This document shows positions 9,073 to 21,059 of a stretch of 40,941 bases of DNA, one piece after another. The position numbers and the translations under genes are program-made. Numbering within the stretch: position 1 is the first letter of the stretch; the number at the start of each line of letters is the position of its first letter. A model generated the notes under the pieces. The model was not told the DNA's origin and made no database searches. It worked only from the letters and a program-made list of their open reading frames with translations. The stretch comes from Sulfurospirillum sp. GTDB lineage: Bacteria; Campylobacterota; Campylobacteria; Campylobacterales; Sulfurospirillaceae. The stretch lies in NCBI GenBank assembly GCA_016735235.1, contig JAERRW010000084.1, positions 1-40,941 of the forward strand, in the 5' to 3' direction.

Positions 9073-10668
9073 ATGAAAAAATTAATTTTAGCTCTTTTGC
9101 TACTAATAACAAGTATTGCATTTGCAGAACCAAAATATGGAGGAATATTAGTATTTGGCAAGGCAGGTGATGCTACTACTCTAGATCCTAGCCATGCTTC
9201 AGACGGTGAAACTTTCGTGCCAACTTCACAAATTTATGACAACTTAGTGCAGTTTAAGTATGGTAGCACAGAGATAGAGCCAGCTTTAGCAGAGTCTTGG
9301 AGTGTTTCAGATAATGGACTTGAGTATACATTTAAACTACGAAAAGGTGTAAAATTCAATAAAACTAAATACTTTAAAGAAGACTCTGAATTTACATCTA
9401 AAGATGTTGTATTTTCACTAAAAAGGCAATTTGACAAGTCTCATCCTTACAATAAAGTAGGGGGTGCATTTATATACTGGACAGCAATGAGTATGGATGC
9501 CATCATTAAAGATGTAATAGCAGTCGATAAATATACAGTAAAAATTACTCTTAAAAAAAGAGAAGCTCCTTTTATAGCTAACTTAGCTATGGAGTTTGCT
9601 ATGATTCTCTCATCTGATTATGCAGATGCATTGGCACTAAAAAGAGAAGAAGCTAACCTTGGTAAAAAACCAATAGGTACTGGACCATTTATTTTAAAAA
9701 GTTGGAGAAAAGATGATAAAATGGTTTTTGTTGCAAATGAAGATTATTGGAATGGTCGACCGTATGTAGATAGGCTAATTTTTAAAGTAATTCCAAATAA
9801 CTCTGTTAGAGCAGCTGAACTTAAAGCCGGTTCTATTCATATAATGGATTTTCCAAACCCTTCTGAAGTAGCTGATTTAGAGTCGCATAAAAATATTAAA
9901 CTTGTCAAGCAAGAGGGGCTAAATATAGGCTATCTTGCATTTAATCAAGAGAGAGAGATTTTTAAAGATAAAAAAGTAAGACAAGCTATATCACATGCTA
10001 TAAATACTCAAGGTATAGTAGATTCTATCTATGAAGGTTTTGGTAAGGTAGCCACTAGCCCAATTCCACCAACAATGTGGTCTTATAATAAATCTTTAAA
10101 AGGTTATGAGTATAGTCCAGAAAAAGCTAAAAAACTACTAGTTGAAGCTGGTTATCCAGATGGTTTTAAGACAAACATATGGGCTATGCCTGTTCCGCGT
10201 CCATACAACCCAAATGGAAGAAAAGTAGCAGAAGCTATACAGGCTGACCTTGCAAAAGTTGGCATAAAAGCAAAAATAGTATCTTATGATTGGGGTACTT
10301 ACTTGAAAAAATCTTCAATGGGCGAACATGACATGGTTCTTTTAGGCTGGACGGGAGACAATGGAGATCCTGATAATTTCTTAAATGTTCTCTTAAGCGC
10401 ACATGCAGCTAAAGAAAAACCAGCTCAAAATGTATCATTTTGGAAAAATACTGAATTTACAAAACTAGTAGATGATGCAAAAATTATTACTAACAAAACA
10501 GAGAGAACAAAATTATATGAAAAAGCTCAAGTAATATTCGAAGAAGAAGCTCCTTGGAAACCTATTGCTCACTCTGTAGTGGTTGAACCGATGTTAGAAA
10601 AAGTGCAAGGTTTTGAACTTGACCCAGTAGGCAAAAGGAGATTTTACAAAGTTTGGTTATCAAAATAA
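9073..10668 (+). CDS. dppA: ABC transporter substrate-binding protein, peptide/nickel family (DppA-like)
   Basis: Signal peptide MKKLILALLLLITSIAFA; SBP family 5 features (ATTLDPSHASDGET, PALAESWSVSDNGLEYTFKLRKGVKF, GTGPF, LGWTGDNGDPDNFL). Confidence 0.9.
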   Translation: MKKLILALLLLITSIAFAEPKYGGILVFGKAGDATTLDPSHASDGETFVPTSQIYDNLVQFKYGSTEIEPALAESWSVSDNGLEYTFKLRKGVKFNKTKYFKEDSEFTSKDVVFSLKRQFDKSHPYNKVGGAFIYWTAMSMDAIIKDVIAVDKYTVKITLKKREAPFIANLAMEFAMILSSDYADALALKREEANLGKKPIGTGPFILKSWRKDDKMVFVANEDYWNGRPYVDRLIFKVIPNNSVRAAELKAGSIHIMDFPNPSEVADLESHKNIKLVKQEGLNIGYLAFNQEREIFKDKKVRQAISHAINTQGIVDSIYEGFGKVATSPIPPTMWSYNKSLKGYEYSPEKAKKLLVEAGYPDGFKTNIWAMPVPRPYNPNGRKVAEAIQADLAKVGIKAKIVSYDWGTYLKKSSMGEHDMVLLGWTGDNGDPDNFLNVLLSAHAAKEKPAQNVSFWKNTEFTKLVDDAKIITNKTERTKLYEKAQVIFEEEAPWKPIAHSVVVEPMLEKVQGFELDPVGKRRFYKVWLSK

Positions 10669-10677
10669 CTAGTATAG

Positions 10678-10706
10678 AAACTAAGTAGATATTATCTACT
10701 TAGTTT
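10678..10706 (+). other. Intergenic hairpin between dppA-like and dppB-like genes
   Basis: Perfect 14-nt inverted repeat AAACTAAGTAGATA / TATCTACTTAGTTT with a 1-nt centre; on RNA a roughly 12-bp stem. Confidence 0.7.
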
Positions 10707-10731
10707 GCAATTTTTGTTTAAAAGGATAATT

Positions 10732-11736
10732 TTGATAAGTTATGTTATAAAAAGGCTTTTATGGGCAATACCAACACTGCTTGGTGTTTCAATTTTAGTC
10801 TTTTCAATGATACATTTAGCCCCCGGTGATCCTGCTTTACTTATGCTTGGTGAACATGCAAACAAAGAATCAGTTGATGCACTTAGAGAACAAATGGGTT
10901 TAAATAAACCTCTACTTGAGCAATATTATCTATTTGTATCTAATGCAGTGCAAGGTGATTTTGGAATATCAACTCTCTCGGGCGAACCTGTTATAGATGA
11001 ATTTTTAGAAAGATTTCCAGCAACAGTAGAACTCTCAATTGTTGCTCTAATTTTTGCAATAATCATAGGACTATTTGCAGGTATAATTTCTGCTGTAAAA
11101 CGCTATAGTTTGTTTGATTATGTTAGCATGACAACCGCATTAGCAGGAGTTTCTATGCCAGTTTTTTGGCTTGGCTTAATGCTTATTTATTTTTTTTCTA
11201 TAGAACTTGGATGGCTCCCTGTTAGCGGAAGACTAGGATATGAATTTGATATAGATAAAGTTACAGGTTTTTATCTTATAGACTCTATTTTAATGAAAGA
11301 CTATGAAGCTTTTTGGAATGCATGTAAACATTTAGTACTTCCAGCTCTTGCTCTTGGGACTATTCCTATGGCAATAATTGCTAGAATGACGAGAGCTAGT
11401 ATGATAGAAGTAATGAAAGAGGATTATGTAAGAACTGCAAAAGCAAAAGGTTGCACGCAAGGACAAGTTATTTTAATACATGCCCTAAAAAATGCTCTTA
11501 TGCCGGTGATTACTGTTATAGGTTTAATGGTAGGGACTCTTTTTGCAGGTGCAATTTTAACAGAAACTACATTCTCATGGCCTGGAATTGGAAAGTGGTT
11601 GATAAATGCGGTAAATCAAAGGGATTTTCCAATAATACAATCAACAACACTCATAATAGCAACTATTTTTATTGTAATTAATCTAATAGTAGATTTACTA
11701 TATGCAGTGATTAATCCAAAAATTAGGTTGAACTAA
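10732..11736 (+). CDS. dppB: Dipeptide ABC transporter permease (DppB-like)
   Basis: BPD_transp_1 family: LLGVSILVFSMIHLAPGDPA..., EAA-type loop YVRTAKAKGCTQGQVI. TTG at 10732 with upstream AAAGGAT is preferred over the ORF-track start 10705, which lies in the hairpin. Confidence 0.92.
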   Translation: MISYVIKRLLWAIPTLLGVSILVFSMIHLAPGDPALLMLGEHANKESVDALREQMGLNKPLLEQYYLFVSNAVQGDFGISTLSGEPVIDEFLERFPATVELSIVALIFAIIIGLFAGIISAVKRYSLFDYVSMTTALAGVSMPVFWLGLMLIYFFSIELGWLPVSGRLGYEFDIDKVTGFYLIDSILMKDYEAFWNACKHLVLPALALGTIPMAIIARMTRASMIEVMKEDYVRTAKAKGCTQGQVILIHALKNALMPVITVIGLMVGTLFAGAILTETTFSWPGIGKWLINAVNQRDFPIIQSTTLIIATIFIVINLIVDLLYAVINPKIRLN

Positions 11737-12599
11737 TGGGTAGTAAAGCATTAGAATTCTATAAACAATTTAAAAAAAATAAGACTGCTTTAGTAGGAGC
11801 TTATGTTGTAGTATTTCTTATTATTTGTGCTATTTTTGCACCAATTTTAACTCAATATGACCCACTAATACAAAATTTAGACAACCGCTTAATTCCTCCA
11901 TTTTGGAGTAAAGGTGGATCTTTTACACATATATTGGGAACTGATGACTTTGGGCGCGACATGTTAACTCGTGTTCTCTATGGTGCTAGAATTTCACTTA
12001 CAATTGGTATTATATCTGTAAGTATATCGCTATCATTTGGTGTTATTATGGGAGCGGTTGCAGGTTATTTTGGCGGATTAACCGACCTTATTATTATGCG
12101 TGTAGTCGATATAATGCTGTCAATTCCTGCAATTCTTTTAGCAATTGTTATTGTATCTATTTTAGGAGCGGATCTTTTTAATGCTATGATTGCTATTGGT
12201 ATAGTTGGAATTCCAACTTTTGCAAGAATTGTAAGAAGTTCAGTTTTAGCAGAAAAAAATAAAGAGTATGTAATTGCTAGCAGAGTTAATGGCTCTAGCG
12301 ATTTTAGACTTATTGTGTTTGTGGTTCTTCCAAACTGTACAACTCCTGTGATAGTTCAAGCCACCATGTGGTTTGCATCGGCTGTTTTAGAAGCAGCGGG
12401 TTTGAGTTTCTTAGGACTTGGAGCCCAACCTCCAACACCAGAATGGGGAGCTATGTTAGCCGATTCGCTACAGTTTATTACAACAGCATATTGGATGATA
12501 ATATTTCCAGGAATTGCAATATTTTTAACAGTTATAGGATTTAACCTTGTTGGTGATGGTCTTATGGATGTTTTAGATCCTAAATTGAAGGAGAAATAA
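11736..12599 (+). CDS. dppC: Dipeptide ABC transporter permease (DppC-like)
   Basis: LGTDDFGRDMLTRVLYGARISL, EYVIASRVNGSSDFRLIVFVVLPN, GLGAQPPTPEWGAML. Confidence 0.93.
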   Translation: MGSKALEFYKQFKKNKTALVGAYVVVFLIICAIFAPILTQYDPLIQNLDNRLIPPFWSKGGSFTHILGTDDFGRDMLTRVLYGARISLTIGIISVSISLSFGVIMGAVAGYFGGLTDLIIMRVVDIMLSIPAILLAIVIVSILGADLFNAMIAIGIVGIPTFARIVRSSVLAEKNKEYVIASRVNGSSDFRLIVFVVLPNCTTPVIVQATMWFASAVLEAAGLSFLGLGAQPPTPEWGAMLADSLQFITTAYWMIIFPGIAIFLTVIGFNLVGDGLMDVLDPKLKEK

Positions 12600-13465
12600 T
12601 GTTACTTGAAGTAAATAACCTTTTAACCTGTTTCTATTCAGATAAAGATATAAACCGTGCAGTCGATAGTGTATCTTTTGGTATTCCCGAAGGAAAAACT
12701 GTCTGTGTTGTTGGAGAGAGTGGTAGCGGAAAGAGTATAACAGCACTTTCAATAATGGGGCTTATTGAGAAACCAGGCAAAGTTGTAAATGGTGAAATTA
12801 TCTTTGAAGGAGTTGATCTTTTAAAAGAGAATCAAAATTATATGCGTTCAATTCGTGGTGATAAAATTGCAATGATTTTTCAAGAACCCATGACTTCACT
12901 AAACCCTTCTTATACTATTGGTTATCAACTTGATGAAGTTTTGAGACTTCATCAGAAAGATTTAAACAAAAAAGAGCGTTATGATAAAGTAATAGAAGGA
13001 TTGGAGCTTGTTGCAATGCCTTTTGTGCAAGAAAAATATAGTGAGTATCCTTTTAAACTTAGCGGTGGTCAAAGACAGCGAGTCATGATAGCTATGGCGA
13101 TGATGTGCGAACCTAGACTTCTCATAGCAGATGAGCCGACAACTGCTCTCGATGTTACAATTCAAGCACAAGTTTTAGATTTAATGAGAGAGTTGCAAAA
13201 AAAAAGAGGTACATCTATACTATTTATAACTCATGACTTAGGTGTAGTTGCACAGATGGCAGATGAAGTTGTTGTTATGTATAGAGGACATGTAGTGGAA
13301 AAAGCTTCTGTAAAAGAGTTATTTACAAACCCTAAACACCCTTACACTAAAGCTCTTTTAAACTCTATACCAAGACCGGGGAAAATAACAAGAAAATCAA
13401 AATTAGAGACAGTGGATGAAAATGTAGATTACCTTCAATTTACAAAGAAATCCTGTAAAATATAA
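12599..13465 (+). CDS. dppD: Dipeptide ABC transporter ATP-binding protein (DppD-like), short C-terminus
   Basis: Walker A GESGSGKS, signature LSGGQRQRVMIA, Walker B LLIADEPTTALD, HPYTKALLNSIP. Ends before the usual GCxFxxRCP-type oligo_HPY segment. Confidence 0.92.
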   Translation: MLLEVNNLLTCFYSDKDINRAVDSVSFGIPEGKTVCVVGESGSGKSITALSIMGLIEKPGKVVNGEIIFEGVDLLKENQNYMRSIRGDKIAMIFQEPMTSLNPSYTIGYQLDEVLRLHQKDLNKKERYDKVIEGLELVAMPFVQEKYSEYPFKLSGGQRQRVMIAMAMMCEPRLLIADEPTTALDVTIQAQVLDLMRELQKKRGTSILFITHDLGVVAQMADEVVVMYRGHVVEKASVKELFTNPKHPYTKALLNSIPRPGKITRKSKLETVDENVDYLQFTKKSCKI

Positions 13466-13475
13466 ATTGTAAAAG

Positions 13476-13510
13476 AACTATAAAGAAAATAAAAAACTTT
13501 CTTTATAGTT
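13476..13510 (+). terminator. Stem-loop downstream of the dpp operon
   Basis: AACTATAAAGAAA / TTTCTTTATAGTT perfect 13-bp stem with 9-nt loop, followed by TCATCTTTT. Confidence 0.6.
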
Positions 13511-13664
13511 TCATCTTTTGAGTACTTAAATTTACTATAAATATAAGTAGGAGTGTTTTAAAGATGAAACTTAGTTTCATTAAAAATATTAATAATGCTG
13601 ATGCAAATAATTAAACTTTAAATATACCTTTTAGTATAAAAGTTTTGGTTAATGTATTACATGA

Positions 13665-15872
<2,208 letters not shown>

Positions 15873-15920
15873 AATACAAAAAACCTAATAAAAAATAATT
15901 TTTTCAAGGAGCAGATAATA

Positions 15921-16772
15921 ATGAGAGAAATTAAATATGAAGATATAGTTAAATCTATTAAAGATTGTATTATATTTAGTGGTGCAAATCTTCCTAAAGA
16001 TGCATTGGAAAAGATGAATGAGGCTTATGAAAACGAGAAAAGCCCTGTTGCAAAAGAGGTGTTGAAACAACTTATTAAAAATGCAGATATAGCATCTAGT
16101 GAAGAGAAGCCACTTTGTCAAGATACAGGACTTGCCGTTTTTTTTGTAAAAGTTGGCGAAGATGTAAAAGTTATTGGTGGAACTTTGAAAGCTGCTATTA
16201 ATGAGGGTACAGAAAAAGGTTATATAGATGGATACCTTAGAGCTTCTACATGTGAGTGGGATACAAGAGCAAATCTAAAAGATACTCTAGGGTATAATTT
16301 ACCTGCTTTTATTCATTTTGATTTAGTTAAAGGCGATGAGCTTACAATAGAGTATGCTGCAAAAGGCGGCGGTAGTGAGAATGTTAGTCGTGCTACTGTT
16401 ATGCCACCAGCTGCTGGAAGAAAAGGTGTAATAGATTATGTTAAAAAGATAGTATCGAATGCTGGACCAAATCCATGTCCTCCTCTTACAGTTGGAGTAG
16501 GTATTGGTGGAACTTTTGAAAAAGCTGTTATTTCAAGTAAACATGCACTTTTTAGAAAACTGGGAAGTGTAAATGAGGACCCTACTCTTAAAGAGATGGA
16601 AGAGGAGTTGGTTGAAGAGTTAAATAAGCTTGGAATTGGAGCTATGGGCATGGGCGGAACACAGACAGTGTTTGGTGTTCATATTGAGAAAAATCCATGT
16701 CATATTGCTAGTTTGCCAGTTTCAGTTAATGTTCAATGTCATAGCAGTAGACATGCTGTTATCAAACTTTAG
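15921..16772 (+). CDS. Class I fumarate hydratase, alpha subunit / N-terminal part
   Basis: CQDTGLAVFFVKVG, AAKGGGSENVSRATVMPPAAG, GPNPCPPLTVGVGIGG. Confidence 0.95.
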   Translation: MREIKYEDIVKSIKDCIIFSGANLPKDALEKMNEAYENEKSPVAKEVLKQLIKNADIASSEEKPLCQDTGLAVFFVKVGEDVKVIGGTLKAAINEGTEKGYIDGYLRASTCEWDTRANLKDTLGYNLPAFIHFDLVKGDELTIEYAAKGGGSENVSRATVMPPAAGRKGVIDYVKKIVSNAGPNPCPPLTVGVGIGGTFEKAVISSKHALFRKLGSVNEDPTLKEMEEELVEELNKLGIGAMGMGGTQTVFGVHIEKNPCHIASLPVSVNVQCHSSRHAVIKL

Positions 16773-16782
16773 GAGATCATAA

Positions 16783-17343
16783 ATGAGTAAAATATATAAC
16801 TTAACAACACCTTTGAGTAAAAATGATGTAGTACAACTTAAAGCTGGTGATATAGTATATCTTAGTGGAATTATTTATACCGCGCGAGATGCGGCACATA
16901 AAAAATTGATTGATTTAATGGATGCTAAAGAGGATCTTCCATTTGATGTATCGGGTTCAGTTATCTATTTTGTTGGACCAACTCCTCCTAAGCCCGGCGA
17001 TCCTATTGGAAGTGCTGGACCAACTACCTCTTATCGCATGGATTCATACTCCCCAAGACTTATAAATGAAAAAGGTCTTAGAGGAATGATAGGAAAAGGT
17101 AAAAGAAACAAAGAAGTTACAGATGCATGTACTAAATCAAAAGCTATCTATTTTGGTGCAACTGGCGGTGCGGGAGCATTGCTTGCAAGACAGATAAAAA
17201 GCTCAAAAGTTATTGCATATCCGGAACTAGGACCCGAAGCGATTAGAAAACTTGAAGTGATAGATTTTCCACTTACGGTAATAAATGATACTTATGACCA
17301 AGATTTGTATAAAATAGGAAGAGATAAATACGAGGTAAAATAG
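16783..17343 (+). CDS. Class I fumarate hydratase, beta subunit / C-terminal part
   Basis: GDIVYLSGIIYTARDAAHK, YFVGPTPPKPGDPIGSAGPTTSYRMD, GATGGAGALLA. Confidence 0.95.
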   Translation: MSKIYNLTTPLSKNDVVQLKAGDIVYLSGIIYTARDAAHKKLIDLMDAKEDLPFDVSGSVIYFVGPTPPKPGDPIGSAGPTTSYRMDSYSPRLINEKGLRGMIGKGKRNKEVTDACTKSKAIYFGATGGAGALLARQIKSSKVIAYPELGPEAIRKLEVIDFPLTVINDTYDQDLYKIGRDKYEVK

Positions 17344-17478
17344 TCTATGCAGTATTTAAATGTTGCATGAGTTAATTTGAAACTTAAAATATAAGAAAAA
17401 AATATATATAATTAATGATTTTATGATTTTGATATAAAAAAGAGTATAAAATTACATAAAAATTAAGCAGGGGGCTTT

Positions 17479-18651
17479 ATGAATGTTCATGAATATCAAG
17501 CAAAACAGATATTTGCTAAATATGGTGTGCCAGTACCAAGAGGCTATATTGCAACTACAGTCGAAGAATCAGTAGAAAATGCAAAAAAACTAGGTGGAAA
17601 AGTTTGGGTTGTAAAAGCTCAAATTCATGCAGGTGGTCGTGGACTAGGCGGTGGTGTAAAAGTTGCTACTAGTTTGGAGAAAGTAAAAGAGTATGCAAAA
17701 GAGATTCTTGGCATGACTTTAGTAACACATCAAACTGGACCAAATGGTAAACTTGTGCAAAAAGTTTATATTGAAGAGGGTGCCGATATCGCTGATGAAC
17801 TCTATTTGGGTATTGTTTTAGATAGAGCAAAAGAGATGCCAGTTATTATGGCTTCTACCGAAGGAGGCATGGCTATTGAAGATGTTGCCGCGAAGACTCC
17901 AGAAAAGATTATCAAAGTAGCAATTGATCCCTCTATTGGTTTTAAAGGTTTTCATGGTCGTGAACTAGCTTTTGGGCTAGGTCTTCAAAAAGAGCAAATT
18001 GGTAAGTTTATGAAATTTGCTTTTGCACTATATACACTTTATATGCATAATGATGCAGAGATGATAGAGATAAATCCTCTTGTAAAAACTGGTGCTGGTG
18101 ATTTTCTTGCACTTGATGGAAAAATGAGTTTTGATGACAGTGCTTTAGGGCGTCATAAAGACATAGAAGAGATGAGAGATTTAAGTGAAGAAGATGCAGA
18201 TGAGAGAGAAGCTAGCGAGCATGATTTGAGTTATGTTGCACTTGATGGCGAAATAGGTTGCATGGTAAACGGTGCAGGACTTGCTATGGGAACTATGGAT
18301 ACAATTCATTACATGGGTGGAACTCCTGCAAACTTTCTTGATGTTGGCGGACAGGCAAATGCACAGACTGTTGCAAAAGGATTTGAAATAATTCTTAAAA
18401 ATAAAAATGTAAAAGCTATTTTTGTTAATATTTTTGGCGGTATTGTTAGATGTGATAGAATTGCAAATGGTATACTTGAAGCTACAAAACTTGTTGATGT
18501 ACATGTTCCAGTTATTGTAAGACTTGATGGAACAAATGCTCTTGAAGCGGCCAAAATATTAAAAAATGCAGGAATCGCAAATGTTATAACAGCAACTGAT
18601 TTAGGCGATGGTGCTAAAAAAGCCGTTGCAGCAGCTAAAGGAGAGTTATAG
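17479..18651 (+). CDS. sucC: Succinyl-CoA synthetase (ADP-forming) beta subunit
   Basis: [55 protein letters not shown]. Confidence 0.98.
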   Translation: MNVHEYQAKQIFAKYGVPVPRGYIATTVEESVENAKKLGGKVWVVKAQIHAGGRGLGGGVKVATSLEKVKEYAKEILGMTLVTHQTGPNGKLVQKVYIEEGADIADELYLGIVLDRAKEMPVIMASTEGGMAIEDVAAKTPEKIIKVAIDPSIGFKGFHGRELAFGLGLQKEQIGKFMKFAFALYTLYMHNDAEMIEINPLVKTGAGDFLALDGKMSFDDSALGRHKDIEEMRDLSEEDADEREASEHDLSYVALDGEIGCMVNGAGLAMGTMDTIHYMGGTPANFLDVGGQANAQTVAKGFEIILKNKNVKAIFVNIFGGIVRCDRIANGILEATKLVDVHVPVIVRLDGTNALEAAKILKNAGIANVITATDLGDGAKKAVAAAKGEL

Positions 18652-19523
18652 TGAGTATATTAGTAAACAAAGATACAAAAGTAATCGTTCAAGGTTTTAC
18701 TGGCAAAGAGGGGACTTTTCATGCAGAGCAGTGCTTAGCATATGGCACTAAAATTGTTGGTGGAGTAACACCAAATAAAGGTGGACAAACTCATCTAGGT
18801 CAACCAGTTTTTAATACAGTAAAAGAAGCAATAAATGCTACTAGTGCGACTGTAAGTATGATTTTTGTTCCACCTGCATTTGTTGGTGATGCAGTTATGG
18901 AAGCGGCCGCTGCTGGAATAGAGTTAGCAGTTATTATTACCGAAGGTGCACCCGTAAGAGACATGCAAGAGGCAAAAGCATACGCAACGAAACAAGGCAT
19001 GCTTACTATTGGACCAAATTGTCCCGGGATTATTACAGCACAGGAGTGCAAAATAGGTATTATGCCTGGTGAGGTTTTTAAAAAAGGTAATGTTGGACTT
19101 ATTAGTAAGTCTGGGACATTAACTTATGAAGGTGCTAATCAAGTCTGTAATGAAGGTTTTGGTATTACTACAGCAGTTGGTATTGGCGGAGATCCTATTA
19201 TTGGACTTAGCTATAAAGATCTTCTTCCGCTTTTTGAGGCAGATCCCAAGACTGAAGCTATTGTAATGATTGGTGAAATTGGCGGAGATCTTGAGATTCA
19301 AGCAGCAACTTTTATAAAAGAGAATATTACTAAACCTGTTGTTGCTTTTATTGCAGGTCAAAGTGCACCTGCTGGAAAAAGAATGGGACATGCAGGAGCT
19401 ATTATTAGTGGTAGTGCTGGAACAGCTGCTCAAAAGATGGCAGCTCTTGAAAAGGCTGGAGTACATGTGGTTGTTTCACCAGCAGATATTGGTAAAAAAG
19501 TAGCAGAAGTTTTAAAAAAGTAG
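18651..19523 (+). CDS. sucD: Succinyl-CoA synthetase alpha subunit
   Basis: [37 protein letters not shown], phospho-His region [13 protein letters not shown]; GTG start overlapping sucC. Confidence 0.98.
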   Translation: MSILVNKDTKVIVQGFTGKEGTFHAEQCLAYGTKIVGGVTPNKGGQTHLGQPVFNTVKEAINATSATVSMIFVPPAFVGDAVMEAAAAGIELAVIITEGAPVRDMQEAKAYATKQGMLTIGPNCPGIITAQECKIGIMPGEVFKKGNVGLISKSGTLTYEGANQVCNEGFGITTAVGIGGDPIIGLSYKDLLPLFEADPKTEAIVMIGEIGGDLEIQAATFIKENITKPVVAFIAGQSAPAGKRMGHAGAIISGSAGTAAQKMAALEKAGVHVVVSPADIGKKVAEVLKK

Positions 19524-19531
19524 AGTTTTTG

Positions 19532-19566
19532 TATCAAAATAGATAATTTTTTATCTATTCTTGATA
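19532..19566 (+). other. Intergenic hairpin between sucD and oorD
   Basis: AATAGATAA-TTTT-TTATCTATT perfect 9-bp stem, extended by 6 more bp after a single bulged C (TATCAA/TTGATA). Confidence 0.65.
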
Positions 19567-19598
19567 TTATGATATAAATTTAACAAAGGAGACTTAGT

Positions 19599-19916
19599 AT
19601 GAGTTTAGTTACAGCCCCACAAGATACTCCTGTTTGGATAGATGCAAACAGATGTAAAGCATGTGATGTATGTGTTAGTATGTGTCCTGCCGGAGTGTTA
19701 GCTATGACGGCAGCTCCAAATTCAATACTTGGATCGGTGATAGAAGTTGTGAGTCCTAAAGCATGTATAGGATGCAAGGATTGTGAGTTACACTGTCCAG
19801 ATTTTGCTATATATGTAGCAGATAGAAAAGAGTATAAATTTGCAAAGATAACCAATGAGGCTAAAGAGAGTTCAGTTGCTATCAAAAATAATAAATTTAG
19901 AAAATTAAGTGCATAG
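19599..19916 (+). CDS. oorD: 2-oxoglutarate:acceptor oxidoreductase delta (ferredoxin-like) subunit
   Basis: Two 4Fe-4S motifs (CKACDVCVSMCP, CIGCKDCELHCP), followed by oorABC. Confidence 0.93.
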   Translation: MSLVTAPQDTPVWIDANRCKACDVCVSMCPAGVLAMTAAPNSILGSVIEVVSPKACIGCKDCELHCPDFAIYVADRKEYKFAKITNEAKESSVAIKNNKFRKLSA

Positions 19917-19925
19917 GAGCTATGA

Positions 19926-21059
19926 ATGTCTAGAGAAGTAATTTCAAGTGGTAATGCACTTGCGGCAAAAGCAGCAATTGATTGTGGTTGTGAATTTTTT
20001 GGTGGTTATCCAATTACACCTTCTTCAGAAGTTGCACACGATTTAAGTGTGAGCTTGCCTAAAGTTGGTGGTAAATTCATTCAAATGGAAGATGAGATAG
20101 CGGGAATTTGTGTAGCACTTGGTGCTTCCATGAGCGGTAAAAAAGCTATGACTGCAACAAGCGGTCCTGGTGTATCATTAAAATCAGAACAAATTGGACT
20201 TAGTTTTATAGCAGAAATTCCACTTGTTATAGTTAATGTTATGCGTGGTGGTCCTTCAACTGGTCTTCCAACTCGTGTAAGTCAAGCCGATATCGGTCAA
20301 GCAAAGTACCCAACTCATGGAGATTATGCTTCTATTACTCTTTGTCCCGGTTCCTTGGAAGAAGCTTACACCGAAACAATTAGAGCATTTAATCTTGCAG
20401 AAAAGTTTATGACTCCTGTATTTGTTCTTTTAGATGAGACTTTAGGTCATATGCATGGTAAAGCTATACTTCCTGATCTCGAAGATGTAAAAAAGAGTAT
20501 TATAACTCGTGCTAAATTTACAGGAGATAAAAAAGAGTATAAGCCTTATGATGTTGCTATGGATGAGCCAGCGGTATTGAATCCTTTTTTTGAGGGGTAT
20601 CATTATCATGTAACCGGTCTTCATCATGGACCAACAGGACACCCAACAGAAGATGCACATGCATGTGAATTTAACATTGAGAGATTAATGGGTAAAATTA
20701 ATAATAGAGCTGATGAAATGGTTGAATATGAAGAGTTTATGCTCGATGATGCTGAAGTTTGTATTATTGCTTATGGTAGTATTTCTCGTGGAGCTAAAGA
20801 GGCGGTTATGAAACTTAGAAACGATGGCATCAAAGCTGGACTTTTTAGACCTATAACACTTTGGCCAAGCCCTGCTAAAAAGCTTAAAGAGATTGGTGAA
20901 AAATTTGATAAAATTTTTGTAACCGAACTAAATATGGGTCAGTACTTAGAGGAGATTCAAAGAGTTATGAAAAGAGATGATTTTAAAACTCTACACAAAG
21001 CAAATGGCAGACCAGTGCCACCACTTGAGATGGTAGCAAAAGTTAAGGAGATGTTTTAA
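19926..21059 (+). CDS. oorA: 2-oxoglutarate:acceptor oxidoreductase alpha subunit
   Basis: GNALAAKAAIDCGCEFFGGYPITPSSEVAH, ATSGPGVSLKSEQIGLS, GGPSTGLPTRVSQADI. Confidence 0.96.
   Translation: MSREVISSGNALAAKAAIDCGCEFFGGYPITPSSEVAHDLSVSLPKVGGKFIQMEDEIAGICVALGASMSGKKAMTATSGPGVSLKSEQIGLSFIAEIPLVIVNVMRGGPSTGLPTRVSQADIGQAKYPTHGDYASITLCPGSLEEAYTETIRAFNLAEKFMTPVFVLLDETLGHMHGKAILPDLEDVKKSIITRAKFTGDKKEYKPYDVAMDEPAVLNPFFEGYHYHVTGLHHGPTGHPTEDAHACEFNIERLMGKINNRADEMVEYEEFMLDDAEVCIIAYGSISRGAKEAVMKLRNDGIKAGLFRPITLWPSPAKKLKEIGEKFDKIFVTELNMGQYLEEIQRVMKRDDFKTLHKANGRPVPPLEMVAKVKEMF

Noticed and set aside
15885-16121. Minus-strand ORF over the fumarase start
   Set aside because: Antisense to conserved fumarase N-terminus and its ribosome-binding region; no homology pattern.
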